The translations under genes and the position numbers were made by a program. The notes beneath the pieces are model-generated. The model saw only the letters and a program-made list of their open reading frames with translations. It did not search any database and was not told the DNA's origin. A DNA stretch of 64,000 nt. It comes from Streptomyces griseus. GTDB lineage: Bacteria > Actinomycetota > Actinomycetes > Streptomycetales > Streptomycetaceae. Where the stretch lies: contig NZ_MDKB01000002.1 of NCBI RefSeq assembly GCF_001715295.1, forward strand, positions 1,075,522 through 1,139,521, read 5' to 3'. Within the stretch, counting starts at the first letter, position 1, and each line of letters begins with the position of its first letter. Shown piece after piece: positions 35,183 to 44,513 of this stretch.

Positions 35183-36238
35183 CTACAGGCTGACGCCGAC
35201 CGTCACCGGCTCGTTGACGAGCGTGATCCCGAAGGCGTCGTGGACCCCCGCGACGACCTCACGGGCCAGGGCGAGCAGGTCCTCGGTGGTCGCGTCGCCC
35301 CGGTTGGTGAGGGCGAGGGTGTGCTTGGTGGAGATGCGGGCGGGGCCCGCCCCGTACCCCTTGGTGAAACCGGCCTTGTCGATGAGCCAGGCGGCGGAGG
35401 TCTTCACCCGGCCGTCGCCGGCCGGGTAGGCGGGGGGCTCGGTGTCCTGGCCCAGGCGGTCCTTGGCCCGGGCGAGGAAGGCGGCGTGCTCGGCCGCGTC
35501 GAGGACCGGGTTGGTGAAGAAGGAACCGGCCGACCAGGTGTCGTGGTCCTCCGGGTCGAGGACCATGCCCTTGCCGGCCCTCAGCCGCAGGACGGTCTCG
35601 CGGGCGGCCGAAACGGGGACGCGCTCCCCCTGCCGGACGCCCATGACCCGTGCCGTCTCCGGGTACAGGAGGGGCGCCGACAGACCGTCCGCGTCCTCCA
35701 GCCCGAAGCGGACCCGCAGCACCACGAAGCGGTCGGGCTCGGCCTTGAAGCGGCTGTGGCGGTAGGAGAACCCGCAGGCCTCACCGGGGAGGGTGACCGT
35801 CTCGCGGGTGTACCGGTCGTAGGCGACGACCTCGGTGATGACCGAGGACACCTCCTGGCCGTAGGCCCCCACGTTCTGGATGGGCGTCGCCCCGGCGGAT
35901 CCGGGGATCCCGGCGAGGCACTCGATCCCCGCGAGGCCGGCCTCGACCGTGCGGGCCACGGCGTCGGTCCAGACCTCGCCGGCGGCCAGCTCCAGCGTCG
36001 TACCGGAGAGGTCGAGACCCTTGGTCGCGACGCGCAGGGCGATGCCGTCGAAGCCCTTGTCGCCGATGACCAGGTTGGAGCCGCCGCCGATGACCAGGAG
36101 TGGGGTGCCGCTCTCGTCGGCCTGGCTGACGGCGGCGATCACCTCGGCGTCGGTGGTGGCCGTCAGAAGGCGCTCGGCGGGGCCGCCGAGCCGGAAGGTG
36201 GTCAGGGGGGCGAGGGGGGCGTCGTGGAGTTCCTGCAC
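35183..36238 (-). CDS. murB: UDP-N-acetylmuramate dehydrogenase
   Basis: 351 residues from GTG 36238. FAD-binding PLTTFRLGGPAERLL, then LVIGGGSNLVIGDKGFDGIA and a GIPGSAGATPIQNVGAYGQE segment, the conserved MurB motifs. Catalytic Ser-Glu region: WSAGSFFTNPVLD and the C-terminal ALTNRGDATTEDLLAL. Reduces enolpyruvyl-UDP-GlcNAc in cell-wall synthesis. Confidence 0.97.
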   Translation of the reverse strand: MQELHDAPLAPLTTFRLGGPAERLLTATTDAEVIAAVSQADESGTPLLVIGGGSNLVIGDKGFDGIALRVATKGLDLSGTTLELAAGEVWTDAVARTVEAGLAGIECLAGIPGSAGATPIQNVGAYGQEVSSVITEVVAYDRYTRETVTLPGEACGFSYRHSRFKAEPDRFVVLRVRFGLEDADGLSAPLLYPETARVMGVRQGERVPVSAARETVLRLRAGKGMVLDPEDHDTWSAGSFFTNPVLDAAEHAAFLARAKDRLGQDTEPPAYPAGDGRVKTSAAWLIDKAGFTKGYGAGPARISTKHTLALTNRGDATTEDLLALAREVVAGVHDAFGITLVNEPVTVGVSL

Positions 36239-36381
36239 GGGGACAAGAGTACGGTCCGTGGCCGCGCCGCTCGGGCGGGGCCACGGACCGTGGCGACTCG
36301 GGACGGCCGTGGTGGCTCGGGGCCGACCGGCCGTCCGGCGCTCGTGGGGTCAGGCGGCGGACCGCCGGGAACCGGAGCGGC

Positions 36382-36810
36382 TCAGGCCAGCCGTACGACG
36401 GCCCGGGACATGCCCAGCACCTTCTTGCCGTCGCTCGTCGCGGTCAGGTCGACCCGCACCAGGTTGTCGTCCAGCAGCGCGGCCACCTTGCCGCTGACCT
36501 CGACGGACGCGCCCGTCTCGTCGTTCGGTACGACGACCGGCTTGGTGAACCGCACCCCGTACTCGACGACGGCGCCCGGGTCACCGACCCAGTCCGTGAC
36601 CACCCGGATCGCCTCGGCCATGGTGAACATGCCGTGGGCGATCACATCCGGAAGGCCGACCTCGCGTGCGAACTTCTCGTTCCAGTGGATCGGGTTGAAG
36701 TCACCCGAGGCACCCGCGTACTGCACCAGCGTCGCCCGGGTCACGGGGAAGGACTGCGCCGGCAGCTCCGTACCGACCTCGACCGATCCGTAAGCGATTC
36801 CCGCAGTCAT
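36382..36810 (-). CDS. MaoC-like (R)-hydratase, HadB-type
   Basis: 142 residues from ATG 36810 (GGAGGCGTG upstream). A hot-dog fold with the hydratase-2 motif YAGASGDFNPIHWNEKFARE (catalytic Asp and His). Its start overlaps the previous stop by one base (TGATG), so it is coupled to it. The pair resembles the HadA/HadB dehydratase subunits of the mycobacterial FAS-II system; in Streptomyces the substrate is uncertain. Confidence 0.9.
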   Translation of the reverse strand: MTAGIAYGSVEVGTELPAQSFPVTRATLVQYAGASGDFNPIHWNEKFAREVGLPDVIAHGMFTMAEAIRVVTDWVGDPGAVVEYGVRFTKPVVVPNDETGASVEVSGKVAALLDDNLVRVDLTATSDGKKVLGMSRAVVRLA

Positions 36811-37262
36811 CACGCCTCCTCGGCGGCGCGCGCCACCAGCTTCGTCCACGCGGTCACGACAAGCTCACCGGACTCGTCGTGGACCTCGCCCCTGACGTCC
36901 ACGATGTCGTTGCCCGCGAGCGACTTGATGGTCTCGATCGTCGAGGTGACCGTCAGCCGGTCCCCCGCCCGCACCGGACGCGTGTACGCGAACTTCTGGT
37001 CGCCGTGCACCACGCGGCTGTAGTCCAGGCCCAGCTGCGGGTCCTGCACCACCATGCGCGCGGCCTTGAAGGTGACCGAGAAGACGAACGTCGGCGGGGC
37101 GATCACGTCCGGGTGCCCCAGAGCCTCGGCCGCTTCCGGGTCCACGTACGCGGGGTTGGCGTCCCCCACCGCCTCCGCGAACTCCCGGATCTTCTCCCGG
37201 CCGACCTCGTACGCCGGGGTGGGCGGATAGGTCCGCCCCACGAAGGACTGGTCGAGCGCCAT
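36810..37262 (-). CDS. MaoC-like dehydratase N-terminal-type protein, HadA-type
   Basis: 150 residues from ATG 37262, with GGAGG upstream (MALDQSFVGRTYPPTPAYEV). Contains ALGHPDVIAPPTFVFSVTFK and DLRVVHGDQ-like hot-dog segments but lacks the full hydratase motif, as HadA/HadC subunits do. It is translationally coupled to the downstream subunit. Acts presumably as its structural partner. Confidence 0.88.
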   Translation of the reverse strand: MALDQSFVGRTYPPTPAYEVGREKIREFAEAVGDANPAYVDPEAAEALGHPDVIAPPTFVFSVTFKAARMVVQDPQLGLDYSRVVHGDQKFAYTRPVRAGDRLTVTSTIETIKSLAGNDIVDVRGEVHDESGELVVTAWTKLVARAAEEA

Positions 37263-37376
37263 GAGCCCGCTACCTCCTGATGAAAAGTCGAAATAGTGCG
37301 AGGAACCACCCGAGCCGTCAGGACAAAACGACACGAGGCCGCCCCCAGTGGGGACGGCCTCGTGTACGAGCCTGAT

Positions 37377-37541
37377 TCAGCGCGTTTCGCGGTGCGCCGT
37401 GTGCGAGTTGCAGCGCGGGCAGTGCTTCTTCATCTCAAGACGGTCCGGGTTGTTACGCCGGTTCTTCTTGGTGATGTAGTTCCGCTCCTTGCACTCCACG
37501 CAGGCCAGCGTGATCTTCGGGCGGACGTCGGTGGCAGCCAC
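37377..37541 (-). CDS. rpmG: 50S ribosomal protein L33, zinc-binding form
   Basis: 54 residues from GTG 37541 (GGAG 7 bases upstream). Two CxxC pairs (CVEC and CPRC) show it is the zinc-containing C+ paralogue; the conserved [19 protein letters not shown] is L33. Streptomyces often carries a zinc-free copy elsewhere under Zur control. Confidence 0.95.
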
Positions 37542-37630
37542 GTGAGTGCTCCTTGGACGGACGGATGGACGGATGAACGCAAAAAAGAGTAGCCGATCGA
37601 AGGACCGACCCCACAATCGGCTACCGTACG

Positions 37631-37703
37631 TAGCGGTGACCGGACTTGAACCGGTGACACAGCGATTATGAGCCGCTTGCTCTACCGACTGAGCTACACC
37701 GCT
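37631..37703 (-). tRNA. tRNA-Met (CAT, elongator type)
   Basis: 73-nt minus-strand cloverleaf, acceptor AGCGGUG/CACCGCU, anticodon loop CTCATAA. The acceptor begins with a paired A-U, unlike the unpaired first position of initiator tRNA. Confidence 0.95.
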
Positions 37704-37748
37704 TTGATGACGAGCTTCCCCGCCGAAGCGGGGTCACTCGATCACCAG

Positions 37749-37821
37749 AGCCCCAATGCGGAATCGAACCGCAGACCTTCTCCTTACCATGGAGACGCTC
37801 TACCGACTGAGCTATTGGGGC
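37749..37821 (-). tRNA. tRNA-Thr (GGT)
   Basis: 73-nt minus-strand cloverleaf, acceptor GCCCCAA/TTGGGGC, anticodon loop ATGGTAA with GGT. Confidence 0.96.
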
Positions 37822-38079
37822 GAGCGAGGAAGACATTACACGCTCTGTCGCCGATCGCCCAAATCCGTTTCCGCCGCCCGCACCCGGCCCTTGATCGCCC
37901 CCCGGGACGCGACCGCCTCCAGCCCCTCGAACGGCCGCTGATCAGGCCTTGCTCAGGCCGTACGGCCTCCCGCCGCCCCGTCGGGCGAGCCCTCGGGACC
38001 CCGCACCTCCCGGCCCGCCCCGGAGAGCCACGTTCGTACGACTTTTCCGCTCCTCGCCGGAGCGGACCGGGTACCCCCC

Positions 38080-38226
38080 GAGGGTTGTCCCGCAGTTCGC
38101 GGCGGGTGCGCTGCGTCGGACACGGCACCTCGCCGCGTCGCCGGGACGTTCCCCTGCATCCCGTACGCGGACATCCCTCCGCCGTGCGACGCCCCGTGTC
38201 CGACGCCGCGCGCCGATCCACCGGGA
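38080..38226 (-). repeat. MITE-like element, degenerate copy
   Basis: About 147 bp on the minus strand, alignable at roughly 80 percent by eye with the plus strand of 60510-60660; shared blocks include GGATGT, GTACGGGATG-like and CAACGCGGCG-like sequence. Terminal inverted repeats are not clear here. It occupies most of the 37822-38289 gap, where I see no gene. Confidence 0.6.
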
Positions 38227-38289
38227 AGTGCGGGACGCCCCTTAGGCTCGGCCCACTCCGCGTGATCTTGTCCCTCTCCCAGGAGCGCG

Positions 38290-39558
38290 ATGCCCGACAG
38301 CCCGCCGCGGCGGCCGGACGACAGCGCGGCCGGTCCCGGCGCCCCGGCCGACACCTCCGCGCTCCTGCTCGGCGGAGCACTGCTCACGGACGGGCGCGCC
38401 GTGGACGTACGGATCCGCGGCGGCCGGATCGAGGCGGTCGGCACCGCGGGCAGCCTGACCACCCGGGGCACCCGACTGGACCTGCGCGGCTACCTCCTGC
38501 TGCCGGCCCCCGCCGAGCCGCACGCGCACAGCGACACGGCCCTCACCGCCGCCGCGGAAGGGACCGGACCGGCGTCCCACCGCCCCGAGGACGTCCGGCG
38601 ACGTGCGACCGAGGCGGCTCTCCTCCAGCTCAGCCACGGCGCCACGGCGGTCCGCACCCATGTGCGCGTCGGCGACGTCCAGGGCCTCGCCTCGCTCGAA
38701 GCCGTCCTGGAGGCCCGCCGCTCCCTGCGTGGGCTCGTCGACGTGACCGTCGTCGCCGTCCCCCGGCTCCTCACCGGCGTCGCGGGCGCGGACGGCCTCG
38801 CCATGCTCCGCGAGGCCGTGGACATGGGGGCCGGGGTGGTCGGCGGCTGCCCCGACGTGGACCCCGACCCGGCGGGCTACGGGGAGGCCGTGCTGAACCT
38901 CGCCGCCGCTCGCGGCCGCCCCGTCGACCTCCACACGGATGCCGAGGACCCCGCCCGCCTCGCCCGGCTCGCCGCCATGGCCGGGGGGCTCCGCCCCGGC
39001 GTCAGCGTCGGCCCCTGCGCGAGCCTCTCCGGGCTCCCCGCCGGCACGGCGGCCCGCGCGGCCGACCAGCTGGCCGCCGCGGCGGTGACCGTGGTCTGCC
39101 TCCCGCAGGGCGGCTGCTCGGACGCCCGGGTCGCCGGAGCGGCGCCGGTCGCCCTGCTGCGGGCCGCGGGGGTGCGCGTGACCGCGGGCAGCGGCGCGCT
39201 CCGCGACGCCGCCAACGCCGTGGGCCGGGGCGACCCGCTGGAGGCGGCCTACCTCCTGGCCTCGCAGGGCGGCCTCGGCCCCGCACACGCCTACGACGCC
39301 GTCTCGTCCACCGCCAGAGCGGTCATGGGCCTGCCCGGTGTACGCGTCGAGGCCGGCTTCCCCGCCGAACTGCTCGCCGTACGCGGGGACCGGCTGTCCG
39401 GGGCGCTCTCGCTCGCGTACAGCCGGATCGTGGTGCACCGCGGACGCGTGGTGGCCCGCACCAGCGCCGTGCGCGAGTACTGCGACTCGGAGGCCACCGC
39501 CGCCCTGGACCTGCCCCGCCAGGGCCGCATCGACTCCGGCGCGGGTGGCGGGCCCTGA
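38290..39558 (+). CDS. Amidohydrolase, cytosine-deaminase-like
   Basis: 422 residues. N-terminal beta domain (LLGGALLTDGRAVDVRIRGG) then a TIM-barrel part with PAEPHAHSDTAL (the HxH metal motif), and HTDAEDPARLARLA and TAGSGALRDAANAVGRGDPL later. The HxH motif is present, but some other ligands are altered, so the metal-binding set may be incomplete. Substrate unknown; cytosine or isoguanine deaminases are the closest pattern. Confidence 0.8.
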   Translation: MPDSPPRRPDDSAAGPGAPADTSALLLGGALLTDGRAVDVRIRGGRIEAVGTAGSLTTRGTRLDLRGYLLLPAPAEPHAHSDTALTAAAEGTGPASHRPEDVRRRATEAALLQLSHGATAVRTHVRVGDVQGLASLEAVLEARRSLRGLVDVTVVAVPRLLTGVAGADGLAMLREAVDMGAGVVGGCPDVDPDPAGYGEAVLNLAAARGRPVDLHTDAEDPARLARLAAMAGGLRPGVSVGPCASLSGLPAGTAARAADQLAAAAVTVVCLPQGGCSDARVAGAAPVALLRAAGVRVTAGSGALRDAANAVGRGDPLEAAYLLASQGGLGPAHAYDAVSSTARAVMGLPGVRVEAGFPAELLAVRGDRLSGALSLAYSRIVVHRGRVVARTSAVREYCDSEATAALDLPRQGRIDSGAGGGP

Positions 39559-39592
39559 GCACGAGCGGGCACCGCGGCGTACCGTCGGAAGC

Positions 39593-40249
39593 ATGCGCAT
39601 TGTCATTGCAGGAGGACACGGTCAGATCGCGCTCCGGCTCGAGCGGCTGCTCGCCGCGCGCGGCGACGAAGCGGTCGGCATCATCCGCAACCCACAGCAG
39701 AGCGAGGACCTCCGCGCGGCCGGGGCCGAGCCCGTCGTGCTCGACCTCGAATCCGCCACGACCGAGGAGGTCGCCGAGGTCCTGCGGGGCGCCGACGCGG
39801 CGGTCTTCGCCGCCGGCGCCGGCCCCAGCAGCGGAACCGAACGCAAGGACACGGTGGACCGCGGCGCGGCCGTACTCTTCGCGGACGCCGCGGAACAGGC
39901 GGGCGTCCGCCGCTACGTCGTCGTCTCCTCCATGGGGGCCGACCCCGGCCATCCGGGCGACGAGGTCTTCGACGCCTACCTGAGGGCCAAGGGCGAGGCG
40001 GACGCGTACGTCCGGTCGAGGGCCGCTCTCGACTGGACGATCCTGCGCCCCGGGATGCTGGTGAACGACGCCGGTACGGGCCAGGTCCTGATGGCCGCCT
40101 CCACGGGCCGCGGCCCGGTCCCGCGCGACGACGTGGCGGCCGCGCTGCTGGAGTTGCTGGACACCCCCGCGACGGCCGGCCTGACGTTGGAGCTCATCTC
40201 GGGTGAGCTGCCGGTGACGGTCGCGGTGAAGGGCGTCGCGGGCAACTGA
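39593..40249 (+). CDS. NAD(P)-binding atypical SDR / NmrA-like protein
   Basis: 218 residues from ATG 39593. N-terminal Rossmann motif MRIVIAGGHGQIALRLERLL (GGHGQIA). VVVSSMGADPGH carries the serine, and DAYLRAKGEADAYVRS the Tyr-xxx-Lys-like pair; TILRPGMLVNDAG is typical of the atypical SDR5 group. Probably a reductase or a redox-sensing binder. Confidence 0.88.
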   Translation: MRIVIAGGHGQIALRLERLLAARGDEAVGIIRNPQQSEDLRAAGAEPVVLDLESATTEEVAEVLRGADAAVFAAGAGPSSGTERKDTVDRGAAVLFADAAEQAGVRRYVVVSSMGADPGHPGDEVFDAYLRAKGEADAYVRSRAALDWTILRPGMLVNDAGTGQVLMAASTGRGPVPRDDVAAALLELLDTPATAGLTLELISGELPVTVAVKGVAGN

Positions 40250-40431
40250 GCCGAACCGGGAGCCCGCTGACCGGCCGCCCCGGCCGGTGGGCTCCCGTCG
40301 TCGCCCGTACCTCCGCCGTAGTCGCCGCCGCCCCACTCGTCGGCGTACGCCGGGGTCGGCAGCGTCGAGCCGGCCGTCGTGCCGGTGCACAGCCGGGCGC
40401 AGGCCGCCCCCCGGTGGGCTCGCCGTGGCGC

Positions 40432-40788
40432 TTACGGCGCGGGCTGCCCGGACAGGGCGTCGCGCATCGCCTTCGCGGTGGCCCGCGGGTCGTAGCCCTC
40501 GGGGACGCCTTCGACCAGGATGATGTCGCCCGCGATGTGCCGCGAGCGCAGCGGCGCGATCTCCTGGTACGCGGGCGAGTCCCACCACGCACGCGCCTCG
40601 GCGATCCCGGGGAAACCGATGACGACGACGGCCCCGGCCCAGCTGCCCTCCCGCACCTCGTGCGGCGTGGCGTGCACGAGGAAGCGGCCGCCGTACGGCT
40701 CGAAGGTTCCGGGAATGCGCTCGATGTACTCGGCGATCTCGGGGTGGGGGGCGGCGTCGTGCAGATGAGCTATGGCGTAGGCGGGCAT
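40432..40788 (-). CDS. DUF1330 protein
   Basis: 118 residues, ferredoxin-like fold of the DUF1330 family: YAIAHLHDAAPHPEIAEYIE, GGRFLVHATPHEVREGSWAG, VVVIGFPGIAEARAWWDSPA, then PAYQEIAPLRSRHIAGDIIL. Small cytosolic protein of unknown activity. Convergent with the SDR gene; the 182-bp gap between shows nothing. Confidence 0.9.
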   Translation of the reverse strand: MPAYAIAHLHDAAPHPEIAEYIERIPGTFEPYGGRFLVHATPHEVREGSWAGAVVVIGFPGIAEARAWWDSPAYQEIAPLRSRHIAGDIILVEGVPEGYDPRATAKAMRDALSGQPAP

Positions 40789-40914
40789 GGTGTCTTTCCC
40801 GTCGGTCGGGCTCCGTACGCCGGAGATCGTGGCACGGCGGTGGTCCGGGGGTCGATGACCTGGGAGGTAAGGCGAACCGGCCGGGAGTGTGCCCGTCCCG
40901 CCGGAGCCGCCGCG

Positions 40915-40986
40915 GGAGGCGGTGGCGTCGCAGGAGGCGGTGGCGTCGCAGGAGGCGGTGGCGTCGCGGGAGGCGGTGGCGTCGCG
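40915..40986. repeat. Four tandem 18-bp repeats
   Basis: Unit GGAGGCGGTGGCGTCGCA, four copies with one base change (last position G in copies 3 and 4), in the 315-bp gap between the DUF1330 gene and the radical SAM gene. The rest of the gap is GC-rich with no gene seen. Confidence 0.95.
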
Positions 40987-41103
40987 GTGGTCCCGGGTGC
41001 CGGCCGGTCCCGGGGACGGGTGGTGGCCGGGCGGAGCCGGCCGGGGGCCTCGGTGGCCGTCAGCGCCCCGTCTCCCGAGGCCCCCGACGAGCGCGGGACG
41101 GGA

Positions 41104-42273
41104 TCAGAACGCGTACCGGATCCGCAGCCACGGTGTGTGCGTCCTCGTCAGCTCCCTCAGGCTGCCGAGGGCCTCGCGCTTGACCTCGCGGGCGTAGCGC
41201 ACGTTGAGGGCGCCGTTCTCCGAGCGTTTCGCCTCCTGCGCCGTCGGCTGCCACAGAACGTCCTCGGCCCGCGGGTGCCAGCCGAGGTTGACCTCGTGGA
41301 GCTGCTGGTTGTGGGTCAGCATGATGATCTCCGCCGCCGCCTGCTCCTTGACCCGGGCGGGGAGGACGTCGTCGAGGTGGACGAGCAGCTGGGCCCAGTC
41401 GTGCCGCCAGCCGGGGCGCAGCACCACCGGTGAGAGGTTGAAGTGCACCTCGTAGCCCGCGTCGACGAAGTCGGCCGCGGCGGCGATACGGTCCGCGACC
41501 GGGCTGGTGCGGATGTCCAGAAGGCGGGAGTCGTCGGCGGGCATCACCGAGAAACGCACCCGGGTACGGCCGCGGGGGTCGAGCGCGAGCAGGTCCGGGT
41601 TGACGAACTTGGTGGCGAACGACGCCTTCGCGGTGGGCAGCCCCCGGAACGCGGCGACGAGGTCGGCCGTGTTGTCGCTGACGAGGGCGTCGACGGAACA
41701 GTCGCCGTTCTCGCCGATGTCGTACACCCAGGCCTGCGGGTCGCACTGGTTGGGCTGCCGTTTCGGGCCCTGTGCGTGTACGTGCCGTCTGACGTGGGCG
41801 ACGATCGCCTCGATGTTGGTGAACAGCGTGATGGGGTTGGCGTAGCCCTTGCGGCGGGGGACGTAGCAGTAGGCGCAGGCCATGGCGCAGCCGTTGGAGG
41901 CGCCGGGGGCGATCCAGTCGGCCGACCTGCCGTTGGGCCGGGTCGCCAGGGTCTGTCTGACCCCCAGGACCAGGGTCTCGGTCTTGACGCGGGCCCAGCG
42001 CTCGACGTTGCCCTCGTTCCCGTGCAGCGAGGGGATGCGCCAGTGGCTGGGCACCTCGGTGACGGGCACTCCCGGCAGTCTTGCCAGGATCTGCCGGCCA
42101 CGGGGGGCGGCGAGCGCGGCGGGTTCGGCGTACACCTCCCGGATGTCCAGCATCCGTCTCGCCCGGGGGCTGTCACGGAATCCGCCGTCCGCCGGCGGGG
42201 AGGCGTCCTCCCAGTCGAAGAGCGCCGGCTGCTCGGGCCCTTCCGGCGGCAGCCCTGCGGGACGAGGGTTCAC
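41104..42273 (-). CDS. Spore photoproduct lyase-like radical SAM protein
   Basis: 389 residues from GTG 42273; the longer in-frame start would add only an Asn/Arg/Gly-rich repeat from the hexamer region upstream. Radical SAM cluster ligands CAMACAYC (Cx3Cx2C) follow WIAPGASNG, and SPL-family blocks are clear: YCYVPRRKGYANPITLFTNI, VYDIGENGDCSVDALVSDN, VHFNLSPVVLRPGW. In Bacillus the enzyme reverses the spore thymine dimer; in Streptomyces, which lacks endospores, function is open. Divergent from a photolyase gene. Confidence 0.9.
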   Translation of the reverse strand: MNPRPAGLPPEGPEQPALFDWEDASPPADGGFRDSPRARRMLDIREVYAEPAALAAPRGRQILARLPGVPVTEVPSHWRIPSLHGNEGNVERWARVKTETLVLGVRQTLATRPNGRSADWIAPGASNGCAMACAYCYVPRRKGYANPITLFTNIEAIVAHVRRHVHAQGPKRQPNQCDPQAWVYDIGENGDCSVDALVSDNTADLVAAFRGLPTAKASFATKFVNPDLLALDPRGRTRVRFSVMPADDSRLLDIRTSPVADRIAAAADFVDAGYEVHFNLSPVVLRPGWRHDWAQLLVHLDDVLPARVKEQAAAEIIMLTHNQQLHEVNLGWHPRAEDVLWQPTAQEAKRSENGALNVRYAREVKREALGSLRELTRTHTPWLRIRYAF

Positions 42274-42757
42274 GGCTCTGCCCCTGTTCCTGTTCCTGTT
42301 CCAGGTGCGCGTTCGGGTTCCTGGCACGCCCGGCCTCCGGGGAGCCCGTACCGAGCCGTTCCCGGTGCGAGGTCCATGGCGCGGGCCGGACGTGTCCGCG
42401 GACGGGTTCGAGAGTACGCCCGGGTACCGCGGGGAGGAGCCCGCCCCGCGGTCGGACGCGCACCCCGGCGGCGCGTCCGGCCGCGGGCACCGGGTGCTGT
42501 CCGCCGGAGGGCCGGCCGCTGAGCCAGGGCCGCCCCCCGGGACCCGGTCCGACGGAGTGTCGGCGCGCGGGCGGCGACGGAGACTGGCAGCATCGGCCGG
42601 GCGGGAGGCCCGTGGCCACGGTGGCTAGCGGTACGGCCACGCCGGTCCCCCTCTCCGGCCGCTGCGCCGGCCCCTTCGACCCGCCCTCGCCCCGGTCGCG
42701 CCGTCAGCCCGGCGCCGCGCCCTTGCGCGGGCCTTTGGCCGCGAGAGGCGGAACTCC
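42274..42757. other. Divergent intergenic region between two DNA-repair genes
   Basis: About 480 bp of GC-rich DNA. A CCTGTT hexamer triple repeat lies near 42282-42303. Promoters for both the radical SAM gene and the photolyase gene should be here. No convincing -10/-35, ORF or hairpin stands out. Confidence 0.5.
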
Positions 42758-44332
42758 ATGACGCCACGCCCCCACTGGCTGTTCGGCGACCAGCTCGGCC
42801 CGCATTTCCTGGACCCGCGCCATGGCGGCCCCGACGTACGGGCCCCGGTGGTCATGATCGAGGCACGCTCGGTGCTGCGCCGGCGCCGTTTCCACCGCGC
42901 CAAGGCCCACCTCGTGCTGTCGGCGATGCGGCACCGTGCGGCCGAACTCGGAGACCGGGTCACCTACGTCCGGGCCGAGACGTACGCCGAAGGCCTGGAG
43001 CGTGCCCTCGGCCGCCCGGTACCCCGCAGGCCGGGCCGGCAGGACGGGGCCACGGGCCCCTCGGAGGAGCGCGGCGTCGGCGACCGGCTGACGGTCTGCG
43101 GCCCCACCTCGCGCCGGGCCCGGGATTTCGCCGGTGCGCTGGAGGGTGTGGAGACGCTGCCGCCGAGGGGCTTCATGGTGAGCCAGGACGACTTCGCCGC
43201 CTGGGCCGGCCGGAGCAGCGGGCAAGGCCTGCGGCTGGAGGGCTTCTACCGCTGGGTGCGCGAGCGCCACGACCTGCTCATGGACGGCGACGGACCTGCC
43301 GGCGGGCGGTGGAACCTGGACCACGAGAACCGTGAAGCCCCGCCGCGGGGGCGGGAGACCCTCGAGGTCCGGGGCCCCTGGCAGCCCCGCGAGGACGCCA
43401 TCGACGAGGAGGTCCGCCACGACCTCGACCGCTGGGAGCGGGACGGCGACGTCTCTTTCGTGGGCCGCGACGGCCCGAGGCGCTTCCCCGCCACCCGTCG
43501 CGAGGCGCTGTCCGCGCTGCGCCACTTCGTCACCCACCGCCTGCCGGAGTTCGGGCGGTACGAGGACGCCATGCTCGCGGCCGACCCGGTGATGAGCCAC
43601 AGTCTCCTGTCCGCCCCCCTGAACCTCGGCCTCCTCGACCCGGCCGAGTGCGTGGAGCGGGCCGAAGGCGCCTACCGCGCCGGCGAGGCCCCCCTCAACA
43701 GCGTCGAGGGCTTCGTACGGCAGATCGCCGGCTGGCGCGAGTACGTCTGGCACCTGTACTGGCACTTCGGGGAGGGCTACCGCCACCGCAACGCACTGCA
43801 TCACACCGCCCCGCTGCCCGACTGGTTCCTCGACCTGGACGCCGACGCGGTCACCGCGAACTGTCTGTCCACCGTGCTCGCACAGGTGCGGGACACCGGC
43901 TGGACCCACCACATCCCCCGCCTGATGGTGCTCGGCAGCCGCGCACTTCAGGACGGCTGGGATCCGGCGGCCGTCACCGACTGGTTCCACCGCTGCTTCG
44001 TCGACGGCTACGACTGGGTCATGCTGCCCAACGTCACCGGCATGTCCCAGTACGCCGACGGGGGCCTCATGACCACGAAGCCGTACACCTCCGGCGGCGC
44101 GTACATCAACAGGATGAGCGACCTGTGCGGGCCGTGTGCCTACCGCCCGGCGCACCGCACCGGGGACGACGCCTGCCCCTACACGGCCGGCTACTGGGCC
44201 TTCCTCCACCGCCACCGCACGCGTCTCGCGGCGAACCACCGCACCGCTCGCGCCGTCCGCGGCCTCGACCGGCTCACCGACGTGCAGGAAGTCCTCGACA
44301 CGGCGGCCCGGCGGGGGTCCGCACCCCCCTGA
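42758..44332 (+). CDS. FeS-type bacterial cryptochrome/photolyase
   Basis: 524 residues, ATG with GAGG upstream. N-terminal alpha/beta domain HWLFGDQLGPHFL and VVMIEARSVLRRRRFHRAKA, then an all-helical FAD domain with GWREYVWHLYWHFGEGYRHR and DWVMLPNVTGMSQYADGG. Four cysteines, NCLSTV, LCGPCAY and DACPYT, fit the 4Fe-4S ligands of FeS-BCP (PhrB-type) photolyases, which repair (6-4) photoproducts. Ends at a terminator. Confidence 0.92.
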   Translation: MTPRPHWLFGDQLGPHFLDPRHGGPDVRAPVVMIEARSVLRRRRFHRAKAHLVLSAMRHRAAELGDRVTYVRAETYAEGLERALGRPVPRRPGRQDGATGPSEERGVGDRLTVCGPTSRRARDFAGALEGVETLPPRGFMVSQDDFAAWAGRSSGQGLRLEGFYRWVRERHDLLMDGDGPAGGRWNLDHENREAPPRGRETLEVRGPWQPREDAIDEEVRHDLDRWERDGDVSFVGRDGPRRFPATRREALSALRHFVTHRLPEFGRYEDAMLAADPVMSHSLLSAPLNLGLLDPAECVERAEGAYRAGEAPLNSVEGFVRQIAGWREYVWHLYWHFGEGYRHRNALHHTAPLPDWFLDLDADAVTANCLSTVLAQVRDTGWTHHIPRLMVLGSRALQDGWDPAAVTDWFHRCFVDGYDWVMLPNVTGMSQYADGGLMTTKPYTSGGAYINRMSDLCGPCAYRPAHRTGDDACPYTAGYWAFLHRHRTRLAANHRTARAVRGLDRLTDVQEVLDTAARRGSAPP

Positions 44333-44379
44333 ACCACCTGCGGCGCCCCGTTCGCCTTGTCCGCCCCGCACACATGCAG

Positions 44380-44422
44380 AAACCCCGCCCGACCTGCGGT
44401 TGAAGCAGGTCGGACGGGGTTT
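44380..44422. terminator. Bidirectional terminator between photolyase and tRNA-Tyr
   Basis: Stem of 44380-44396 with 44405-44422 (one mismatch), loop GGTTGAAA, AAA before and TTT after. Serves the plus-strand photolyase gene and the minus-strand tRNA. Confidence 0.85.
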
Positions 44423-44431
44423 CCCGTCCTG

Positions 44432-44513
<82 letters not shown>

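Noticed and set aside
40915..40986. CRISPR array
   Set aside because: Repeats are adjacent with no spacers; no cas genes in the window.
42274..42327. Longer N-terminus (18 residues, Asn/Arg/Gly repeat) for the SPL-like protein
   Set aside because: Encoded by a simple hexamer repeat, no ribosome site, not part of the family; GTG 42273 is preferred.
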